Below, one piece after another: positions 43,960 to 54,817 of a stretch of 64,000 nucleotides of DNA. Every line of letters starts with the position of its first letter. Position 1 is the stretch's first letter. The position numbers and the translations under genes were made by a program. The notes beneath the pieces are model-generated. The model saw only the letters and a program-made list of their open reading frames with translations, did not search any database and was not told where the DNA came from. The DNA is from Romanomermis culicivorax (lineage: Eukaryota; Nematoda; Enoplea; Mermithida; Mermithidae), in contig CAWUHX010000141.1 in NCBI GenBank assembly GCA_963922205.1, positions 248,001 through 312,000 on the forward strand, read 5' to 3'.

Positions 43960-45540
43960 AACCACTCCACGGATCCTGATTCGTAAAAAAATTTTCCGCC
44001 TAAACATATAAGGCTGGGTAAACATATATGGCTGGGAAAACATGGCTGGGTAAACATTTGGAATAAGTGATTAATGTTTGCTCAACTAGCATTATACACG
44101 GATCCAGATAAGTACACAAAATTGCAATAAAAAGAATACTAATACAATTTATTCTATGTAAAACCGGTTATACAGAATAAATACACATGCATTTATTCTC
44201 TGTCATCCCGTCGACGTGATGTTTCAATGCTTTTCTCTTCTTATATACACCTGCAAATGTGACTTCGTTATGTAATTGAACAACCGAATAATAATCCCGT
44301 AGGGATCCAATTTTAATTGAACTACAAAACAGGAAATGGCTTAACTACTGTTCTATCAGATGCTGAGTGGAGTCGGAAATTCACTTCACTGTTGTTCAAT
44401 AGTTTTACTAAATTTTCTTTTTCAAAATATTTTCAATATTTATCCAAACCTGATCAAAAATAGTGATCCAGGTCCGTACACATAATTGCAATAAAAATAA
44501 TCCTAATACACATGCATTTATTATAAAAAAGCCTACTAAACCAATAAAAACACTACTAATACACATGCATTTATTCTGTGTTATCCCGTAGACGTGATGT
44601 TTCAATGCTTTTCTCTTCTTTATATACATTTGCAAAAATTGACTTAGTTATGTAATTGAAACCAACCGAATAATGATCCCGTCGGGATCTGAATCCCGTA
44701 GGGATCCGTGCAGAATGTGCCGTCATTACGGAACAACATAACCACTGAATGGTTTAACAACTGCTCTATCAGATGTTGCATTTTGAAGAATCGTCAAATT
44801 TAGAACAACATCACTAAACGGTTGGTTCAATCGTTTTTTATTTTATTCAAAAACTGTTTTTTATTTTATTCGAATTCAAAATACAAAAAATTTACATTCG
44901 TCAAACATCGAAAATCTTTAACCCTAGGTGGAAATTTGAAAAAAAATTTTGATGAAATATTGATCCACATCAAAATCTGTTTATGTGATGGAATAGAAAT
45001 CTGATTAAGTGATGTTAATTTACTCTTAACGACGGTAAAATATGAAAAATTTTACTCTAAGTGAAAATTTGAAGAAAAAAAATTTTGATCCGGATCAAAA
45101 GTCGTGATCCGGATCAAAATATGATGATGTGAAGTTAATTTACTCATCACGACGTTAAAATACCAAAAATTTTACTCTAGGTGAAAAATTTGAAAACAAA
45201 AATTTTTAACCGTTGCTCAACTAACATTATACACGGATCCAGATCCGTACAAATAATTGCAATGAAAAAAATCCTAATAAACATGCATTTATTCTATATC
45301 ATCCCGTCGACGTGATGTTTCAATGCTTTTCTCTTCTTTATATACACCTGCAAAAGAGACTTCTTCATGTAATTGAACCAACCGACTAAAGATCCGTATG
45401 GATCCAATTTCAATCCAATTACTAAGCGAGAGGTCAATATTAATGGCTTAACAACCGTTCTATCAGATGTTCAACATCTTATAGAAGTTGCTCGGGATGA
45501 TTCACGGTTGTGGTTCAATCGTTTTACAATTTTCTTATTC
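43960..45540 (+). repeat. Second degenerate tandem array related to the previous one
   Basis: Units at about 44100, 44480 and 45230 share CACGGATCCAGATCCGTACA, AATAAAAAGAATCCTAATA, ATGCATTTATTCT, CATCCCGTCGACGTGATGTT, TCAATGCTTTTCTCTTCT, TATATACACCTGCAAA and AACAACTGTTCTATCAGATG. The last block matches the core of the 42-43.7 kb array, so the two are related. Confidence 0.7.
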
Positions 45541-46220
45541 TGAAAAAATTTTACTCTAGGTGAAAATTTGAAAAAAAAATTCGATCGGTATCATTATGTG
45601 ACGTTAAATTTACTCATCACGACGGTAAACTACGAAAAATTTTACTCTAGGTGAAAATTTGAAAAAAAAATTTTGATCCGGATCAAAATTTTGATCCGGA
45701 TCAAAATATGATTATGTGACGTTAATTTACTCATCACGACGTTAAAATACGAAAAATTTTACTCTGGGTGAAAATTTGAAAAAAAAATTGATCCGGATCA
45801 AAATATTGATCTGGATCAAATTCTGATTATGTGACGTGAATATACTCATCACGACGAAAAAATTCGAAAAATTTTGATCTAGATCAAAAAATTTTGATCT
45901 GGATCAAAATTTTTGATCCGGATCAAAAAATCATGATCCGGATCAAAAATTCGGGTCCCGATCAAAAATTAATACATACAAACCCGATCCGTGGGGAGTG
46001 ATCCGTGATGAAAATCCGGGTTTTAGACGAATTTTCCACGGATCCGGATCACCGGACTGATCCGCCGTGATCCGTGATAATCCGGGTTTTAGACACCTAA
46101 AAACAGGGTTTGGCGAGCCAAACCCCCGATCCGCCGATCCGCCGATCCGTGGTGATCCGGGTTTTAGACACCCGATCCGGATCCGGATCCGTGACCATGA
46201 TCCGGGTTTTAGTACTACCC
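45010..46220. repeat. Palindrome-rich satellite, GATCCGGATC core
   Basis: A unit of about 115 bp (TTACTCATCACGACG, AAAATTTTACTCTAGGTGAA, then palindromes) repeats about five times. TTTTGATCCGGATCAAAA is a perfect 18-bp palindrome and recurs singly or in pairs from 45085 to 45940. The array ends in GATCCG-rich sequence to 46220 with the phrase ATCCGGGTTTTAGACAC repeated. Confidence 0.75.
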
Positions 46221-46381
46221 AGTTTTACATTCTGAAGGATGGTCTGCCTTTAATGTTTTTTTATTTTCTTCTTAGCAGGTTTCCTGCACATATTTAAAAA
46301 ATGACAAAACTCGCTAGAAAATAAAACGTGTCCAAAATTTTCCTCAAAATATTTTATGTCTGTCCATGCATCGATACAGTT

Positions 46382-46632
46382 TATAGTCTGCTTTTCTTGA
46401 AATACTTCTGAATAATGAAAGTGGAAAGCAAGTAGTATTTCAGATTTTCACGATTTTCTGATAAACAATATATCATATAGGACTAGAAATTTGTGAGCAT
46501 ACTGACCTGATCTTTAACAATGTTTTGAGTGGAAAGTTTTACCGTAAGAGCTCCGTGTAAACGAATTTGACGACAGTACTGATTTGTGTCACTTTTCTAT
46601 TTGGGAAGCATTTTACAAAAAACAGAATATAG
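46382..46632 (+). repeat. MITE, AGTCTG family (full copy)
   Basis: 251 bp, TATAGTCTGCTTTTCTTGAA at the left and its inverse (GGGAAGCATTTTACAAAAAA then CAGAATATA) at the right. Internal GTAAACGAATTTGACGACAG block as in the other copies. Confidence 0.65.
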
Positions 46633-47776
46633 GTGCATTAACATTGAGTATATAGATTAAATTTACTCTGTGAAATCACATTTTGTTGATCAATCGTTTC
46701 TAAGAAAGTTACACCGAAAGAATGGACTATCGTCACATAACGCATTTACTACAGAATTTTTTACTTAAAATATTTTTAAAATGCTCACAAGTTTTCAGTT
46801 CCATGCGGCATATGGTTTAGTAAAAAATCGTTAGAGTTTGCAATATAATGCTTGCTTTTTTGCTTTTAAGTTTTAAGGCCGATCTATACTTTTTTTTTTG
46901 CTAAAAAACATACTCAAGTGATTTGCTGTACAAGTATTTTAGCAATTTCAGTATATAATACATCGCAAGGTAGATATTGAAATTTCCGATCCAATGATAC
47001 CTAACACGTTCAACAAGTATCTACTGTGCGCTTTAAATCCAGCTTTGACGCAAGAAACGTAAGAAACGCAACGTACTTACAAAATAGCTGATTTCCTGCA
47101 ACACTATGCACATTTTTTTGTAAAATATACTTCGCTGCATAGAACTCGTCAAGATCTTTCTTGCGCACAGAGAAAATGAGGATTCGTTCGATTTTGATCG
47201 TTGCAATCACTTGCGACAGATTTTCAAGAAAAAGATATATTATTATTTACAAGCATTTCAAGGGAATCAGACCTAGGATCCAAGCATACCAGGCGCAATG
47301 AGAAATTTTTTTGGACCGTAAAAAATGTTTCAGCGCGGGTCATAACCGAATTAATTATTTTTTCTTTTTTTTGAAGCTTATTGTTGTTATAAATATTTTC
47401 TATCTTTTATGAAATAACTGAAGTTCCTACATGATAGAATTTTTCAATTTGCATCTCTGTACATGACGAATGGTTCAGCAAAAAATTTTAAAGATATGAA
47501 GTTAGCACTTATGCAAAGTTTTTACTCTACAACTTTTACCTAAGGAATCGGCGAAAAGTTGAGCATGTTCACGGATTTCTAGTCCTATGGAACAATGGTT
47601 TAGCTGGAAATCGTAAAAATAAGGAGTAATATTTGCTTTCCACTCAGTTACAAGCAGTCCAAAAAAAATAACTATAGTCGTATGCGTCAAAAATATGTTC
47701 TAGAAGTCGGGAGCCTGTGATTTCACATGGAAGGCTCTGAATTTGGCGCAAATTTTTGTTCTGTATGACGAGGTTA
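46633..47776. other. Intergenic AT-rich sequence
   Basis: No exon, RNA or element could be supported. Upstream anoctamin exons were looked for here and not found. Confidence 0.4.
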
Positions 47777-48016
47777 AGGGTCATTTGTACTTGCTTTTTC
47801 CAACGGAACGGAACGGAATGCAATCGACACAACGTAATTGAACGAGAAGGAAATTTTCGTTCCATTCGGTTCGGTTGGAGGGTTACCATCGGTCGCTTTC
47901 CACAATATTGCAGTTATCCGTTCCGACCGAAAGTGGATTTTCAGGTTGAACGTTTCAAGTTGTTGACGATCGGTACCGTTCCGTACAGTCGAAAAGGGCA
48001 GAGTGTAAATGACCCC
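47777..48016. mobile_element. 240-bp MITE with TTA target duplication (PIF/Harbinger style)
   Basis: The left end AGGGTCATTTGTACT and the right end AGTGTAAATGACCCC are inverse of each other. TTA precedes (47774-47776) and follows (48017-48019). The interior is GC-rich with GGAACGGAACGG and its approximate inverse. Confidence 0.7.
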
Positions 48017-48206
48017 TTAGTGTATCTGGCGTCATCAAGATGCGCAATAACGTCATAGTGATGGAGTTACCTTAGCGAACTTGCTTTTTGTTTTTTTGCT
48101 GACGCCTTAAACAGGAAGTTTTGCCTCGTCATTTTTCTCAAAATAGATCTATCACGTTTTTCAAACGTTTTTTTGATTTTTTTCAACTATTTTCTTTTAT
48201 CCGCAG

Positions 48207-48371
48207 ATTTTTGAAACCGCCTACCCCGTACACGACGCTATAAACGAACTTTTGAATGAAGACGGAAAAGCCCAGAATCTTCGGCACAAGTTAAGCCACG
48301 AGTGGGCGAATTGGCGCAGTTTGGGTTATCAACAACCACTGATTCGGATAAGGGATTATTTTGGCGAGAAA
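48207..48371 (+). CDS. Anoctamin exon a (pre-TM1)
   Basis: 165 nt, phase 0 to 0, TTATCCGCAG acceptor and GAGAAA|GTAATT donor. Encodes AYPVHDAINELL to QPLIRIRDYFGEK. Confidence 0.88.
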
Positions 48372-51300
48372 GTAATTACACATATAGTTAGGTATTGTGT
48401 GGCGGTAATAATTTCGTAAATCTTAATCATAAGCGAGAAAAAACATCTTTTGTGTAGGAATAGAAAGCAAATGTGAAAGAAACCAGTTTGATTTTTCATT
48501 ATTTTTGAAGTAAATTGGAAATAGTGAACTGGATTTTTTGAAGGAATGAAGAAAAACTTGAAAAAAGGTAGTTACAATTTGACGGACAGCATTGATACAA
48601 GAAAAATCCAAGATAATTTACAATAAAATCATGCATTCGTGTATTGTTCACATACCTGGCCATGGGTATGATAAACAGTTCCAGCAGACAAATGTTGTCT
48701 CGTTGTTCTTCAATCAAGATGTTGTCATGAAAGTTCCTCTCCATCTTATTTCTTATAGTAAAAGTTTGATATATAGTTCTGAAATTCAAATAATTAGCAT
48801 ACCCGAAAAATTCTCTACAATCACAATAGTCACGTGTTTGATTCTCTCATCATTCACTTTCACTCCAGAGTGCCTTAACGACAACTGTAGTCTGTTTTTT
48901 ATCAAATGCTTCTAAATAGAAAAATGACACATAAGCATTCATGAATTTTTCATTGAAAGATGTTTTTACTTGAAAATTGTTCATACTATCAAATTGTGAT
49001 CTCAAATTGGTGGGCTCTATATGACCTGACAGCTTAACAGAAAATTCTAAAAATATAAAATGTTATTTTTCAGAAAAACGTCAAAAATGCGCATTTTCAT
49101 TTAAAATGTAGTAATTCGGGAGCTTATGCAAATGTTCATTTTTTTCTCCTAGTCCCTGAGCAGGGCTTTCTTTGAAAATTACATCTTGATTTTTTTTCAG
49201 AAGGACATCTTGACTTTTTTCAGTATGCCATTTTGACTTGTTCGACGATGGCATTTTATTTTTTTGGGATTGCCATCTTGATTTTTTTAACATGACTGAT
49301 TTTTTTGTGTTAAAACCCACGCATCATATGGAACTGAACGTTTTTGAGCCCGCCCAACGAAATCTTCGACCATTCACAGAAACTATACAGTAAAATTGTT
49401 GAGCAAACGATTCTCAAGACGTCACATACTTAATTTTACTACACATTGGCTCACGAGAATTGTGCACACTTCTTTGTCGATACATTGAAACTTTTCCGAA
49501 TGCTTTTTTTGGAAGTGCTTCTAAATTAAAAAAGACATAAATTATTACTATCATCGAACCATTTTACATATATATTTAGTGTTGAATTTCCATTTGAAAG
49601 TATTTCTAAACGTTAGTCGCGCATGTTTGCAAATTTTCAGTCCTGTGTGATATTTGTTTTTCGTTTTTTTAATCTTTTTTGCTTTCCAGTTACATTACTT
49701 TGGAGCATTTCAAGAAAAACAGACTATAGTAAAAGTTTTGCTGCCATCGTTGACGTCATACATGCACTGTCCAGAAGGAAACTACAGTAAAACACAAAAA
49801 AATTTAGATCGGTTTTTATTTCGTGTTTATGGATTATTATTCTAAAATGTTATCCATACCGTCCGTTTTGGGTTTGATCGTTTTCGTCGAAAGTCTCTGG
49901 TCGATGAGAAACGACGACGAATTACGTAACGTTTGCGACAAAAACGCCACTCCCGGCAACTTTTGGATGTGCCCTATTTGCCACCCGCCCTATTGCGAAG
50001 CCTGGGAGATGTACAGGGAAGGATGCCGCAAGTATAAGTGGGAATTTTCGTTGGACAATGAAGGCACCTTGACTTTATCCTGTCTAGTCACTTTGTGGGC
50101 CATTTTTTTCCTAAAATTTTGGAAGCGGCGCGAATCGACCATGTCCGGCCAGTTTAATACACTTAGATTCAGGTCAAGGCACTCGGGGATGAGGCCCGAT
50201 TACGAAATTCGTTCTACCACGGTATGCATCTTGTATTTTATACGATTTCGTGAACATGCTCCCCAAATTTTCAAAAAATTTGAAATTCGGAACTTTGCTC
50301 TTAGGGTTTCAAAACTATAACATTAAAATTCCTCGAATCTTCAAAAAAAATTCGATGAAACAAAAAATACTAGACAGCTTTGTCTGCTTTCTTTTTAGTC
50401 ATGTTATTGAATTTATAAGTGGACTTGATATCAACGACCATACATGTAATTGGGGGGGAAGTGCTATGGGAACCCCTACCCCAGAAATCGTCGACCATAT
50501 TGCTAGCCATTGGGCGACCCCCCCCCCCAGGATTTTCCAATCCTATGGCTAGCCATATGGTAGCCCTAGGGACCCCTATAGTTTTAGTCGGAAAAATACT
50601 GAAAAATGTCATTTTTTCCATGAAAAATGTCAAATTTTGAACAAAAAAATGGTCAAAAACGTCAGTTTTCTCGGCGCTCCGCACCATAAGTACATATTTT
50701 ATCATTTTTTAGACAAAAATTACTACTTTTTAAACCGTTTTTCGGACATTTTTCATGAAAAAAATCGAATTTTTTTCCTTCAGGGACCCCTCCCCCCAAA
50801 ATTTTGGGAATTACTGACCCCCGGCCCCAAAAAAGTGCTCCAACCCCCCCCCCCCCAGACCTCGGAGCTCCGTTACATGTATGTCAACGACCTTACCTGC
50901 AGATATCCAACATCATAAGATTTGGAGACATGACCTGGAGAGCAATGTCTGTAGTCTGTTTTTCTTGAAGGGCTTCCAAAAAATTAAACCGTAGTATCTT
51001 TTATTTAAAAAATTCTTCAGTAAAAGCTTCGTATAAGCGACTTTGAAAAAAGTGTTTATTTTTGTCATTTTTGATTTAGAAGCATCTAATGAAAAACAGA
51101 GTATAGATCATAAGGGTCTCACTCTGGCATCTGTCTTACTTAAGCGTCCGTCTCAACTCGGCGCCCATTTATTATAAACGACTTTTCTTTCTATGTCTTA
51201 CTTTAGTGTTGATGCCTGTTTCAAATTGACATCAATGGCGCTATCCAAACAAATATAAAGAAATTATTGATGAAATTAAATAAATAATGAAAAACAAAAA

Positions 51301-54300
51301 GAAAGAATGCAAATTCATATGCTAACAACGAAATAACAGAGGAAGAATTGTCAGAATTAACCTAATGGAAAAGGTAGGCAAAGACTGTGGAAAACTTTTA
51401 ATACAAATGACAGATAAGACACAAAAGTCAAACCAAAAATTGATTCATTGAAGGGGTGTGTAAAATCACAGCAAATCAATTTGGAAATAGCAAAAAACGA
51501 AGACGAAGTTCCAGTATTCAATTATTAGATCGTCTCCTACTACTCGTTTTTTGTTTCTTTTTCTGCCACATCTGACTCAGTAAGGGTTTATGTAAGCATT
51601 AATAATTTTTGTATGAGGTTTAATTCTTCCTATCAAAATCAGCTGAACTCCATCAGTTTCGGACGTATTTTTGTGTTGGTCCTCGAGAGCTCTCCATTCC
51701 TTAGCTGAAAAGTTTACTTTAGCAGTATCGTCTTTTAATTTTTGCGTTTGTAGACTCCGGAATTTGAATTGAATTTCATTAGAAAAACAGATTACTAGGG
51801 AATTTTTCCCGCACCTTCAGTTTAAAAAACATTTTTCCTACTCAAGGTTTTTTCCGCACGGTGCGGAGTCTTTTTGGGCTCGTGCGGAAATTTTTGGGAG
51901 TTTTCTGCACGGAACGGAAACCTTTTTAAATGTTTTTAGTGGTTTTTAATGATGGTGCGGAAATTTTTTCTTGCCGATTGCCGCAAGGTGCGGAGGAGCC
52001 GGTGCGGAAAAATCCCTGTTCCTACTGTGTTGTGTTGTAAGTATTGTTGGATGGCCATCTACAGAATACAAATTTTACCCAGGAGTCTATTCTCTTTACC
52101 GTAATATACACCTGGGCCGGTTTCACTGAAGTGGTTTAAGCTCGAGCTCGAGATTATCTCGACCAAAAAAAAGAAAACCACGGTTTCAGCGGTTTCACTA
52201 ACGTCGCGATCATACGGGGCTCGAGATTATCTCCACGTCGCAACCATCTCGAGCTCGGGTTTAAGTCCGAATTCGAGTTGTTTGGTTGCACTGACATTTT
52301 TCATTTAATCCTGATCCTGATGTCGGTTTCAGCCACACACAAAAGTTAATCTTCTTAACGAGCAGCTTTAAGTCCGAACTTTTTTCTGTCAATTGTTAAA
52401 GATGAATAATAGAAAATAGGATGTAAAAGACATAGAGAAAGAAAAGGAAAAAGAGGAGAGAAAGAGAAAAATAAGTAAAGAATAATGAAGAATTCAAATC
52501 AAATTCAAATTTTTAATCTCCAAAATTTAACAACACGAAACTGCAGCCCTCACTTCATGGTGTGATACACCGACGATTCAATGCGGTTTGGCTTCCAAAA
52601 GACCAATTTTGGCCGCAAATTTGTCTTTTTCAAATGCAATCCTTTCTTTCTCCAGGGCAAGCTTCTCCTTTTCTATGGCGATTTTTTCACGTTCTACAGT
52701 AAGAATACTTCTCTCCAAGGGATCCACACTTCTAGCGCATTCTGTTGTGTCCTGTCCAGCTTTTACTTTTTCATATAGTACCGGTATGTGCACTCATGTT
52801 TTATATTTCTTCTACGATGGTTTCCAAACAAACATACCTTTTGGTTTTTTAAATTTTTACAGTTTTTCTAACACGTGTCTTACATACCCACTTTTTCTGT
52901 TCTCACAATTTTTTGAAACGACGCGCCACATTTATGTGTTTTTAATTTTTATAGCCTCATGGTCGATATCATCTCGAGCTCGGATTTAAACCTCAGTTTA
53001 AGCTAATCCCAAGCTTGAACTTTTTAGTGAAACCCAAAAAAGATGAAACCGACGTCGCGCTCAGCTGAAACTCAGTAACAAGCACTTAAAACCGACGTCT
53101 GGATGATCCTCAGTTTCAGTTAGTGAAACCGGCCCCAGATCACGTCCTTTCTTTAGGCGCTTTGTGTGTAGCTATATTTTTTTCTTTTCTCATACATTAT
53201 TGTTTTTCCTTTTGTAGCATCTTATAAATTTTTTAACTATAGGATGTACGAGCACATCATTTATCAAAAAAAACTGTTCATTAATTTTTTTACAATCGCA
53301 CGTAAGACCCTGCTAGGACGCCAAAGTAATCCAAGTCGCCAAGTTAAGACGAGCGTTGATTTTTTCATTTCATTGAAGAAAGGAGAACAATATTGTCGAA
53401 TAGTACTTGCTTTCCGTTTTTATTCTTTTCCCAAGGAAAATAGACCATATACCGTCCTTTAAGGTTCACATTAATACATTATTCAATAGAAATCATCGCC
53501 CCTGTCACAGTTGACGCTTTTACGAGTTCACTCAGAAAAAAGGCTGGCTCTAGAGACCGCAAAATCTCTGTTTCATGTACATAATTTATTCATTATTTTT
53601 ATTGTAACATTTATTTATAGGTTCAGAAAAATCCCGTCACCGGCGAAGTCGAGCCTCACGTGCCCCTACGTTTACGAGTTTTCTGGCATTCTGTGTCTAT
53701 TTTGTGTACAATTTCAATCCTGGCCATGGCCGGCCTGTGCCTCGTGGGCTTAGTGGTCAGTCGTATAGCCCTCTACGCCGTTTTCCACAAAATGGGCGGC
53801 CATTTGGCCAAACATAACATCGAAGCGTCGCGGTGGTTCACTCACGGTTTGATTTTTTTGTTGATCGCCGTTTTCGAAGGAATCTACAAGTTTTTGGTCG
53901 GTAAATTGACCAAATACGAATGTCCGCGTACGCCGCATGAATTTATGAACAATATGTTGTGGAAATTATTCGTCTTCGAATTACTGATCGATTTTGTGCC
54001 CATTTGTTACGCGGCGTGGCTGAAAGGTTGGGAACGAAGAAAGATTTAGGTCGTCACACCAAAATTTTTATGCTGGAAAGTTCACGAAAATAACTAGTGA
54101 TCTTTCGAATCAAATGTCAGGGTCATTCAATTTGCAGAATTTAAAAAATTTCAAGATCAGCTAAAAAATCTTATAACTGCATTGATAGTCTCATGTTTGT
54201 TTTTAGGCCCGCCATTATCCCAATAGTCACTGTCTTTCAGGCAGAACAGTCCAAACGCCGCTAAATCTGAATTGGCTAACAGAACTTTGTGACGCCGGTT

Positions 54301-54766
54301 GTACGTCCGAAGTAGTCGAACTGGTTTTCGTCCTTTTATTCTTACGTCTCATTGTCGGCAATTTCCTCGAAATCGCCGTTCCATTTTTTCGCCATTGTTT
54401 TCGTAAATTTCAGCACACTCGGCGCACCAGCCATAGAAATTTACCCCAATGGTTAAAAGACTATTACCTGAACGAGGTAGAATTGGATGGCGTTTTCGAA
54501 GATTATATGGAAATGATGGTTCAATTCGCTTTCGTCGTTCTTTTTCCGCCCGTTTTCCCATTGGCAGCTTTGATTTGTTTAGTGAATAATATTTTTGAAA
54601 TTAGAGTCGATGCGATAAAGATGCTGAAGACGAACAGGAAGCCATTGCCTTTGAGGCAAGCACTATATTGAAACTTGATACTTTTAGTTAATACTCGTAG
54701 TTAAATAGTCGATTAGAGTAGTAATAATATTAGTAATAGTAGTAGTTGTAGTAATTAGAAGTAGTG

Positions 54767-54817
<51 letters not shown>

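Noticed and set aside
42280..46220. CRISPR-like array in the repeat region
   Set aside because: Units are 115-340 bp, degenerate and in a eukaryotic setting, with no short identical repeats separated by unique spacers.
46067..46297. Arg/Pro/Asp-rich frame
   Set aside because: It is the GATCCG satellite read in one frame.
47644..48058. Frames of 80-100 codons on both strands around 47.8 kb
   Set aside because: They lie inside the 240-bp MITE with TTA duplication and are compositional.
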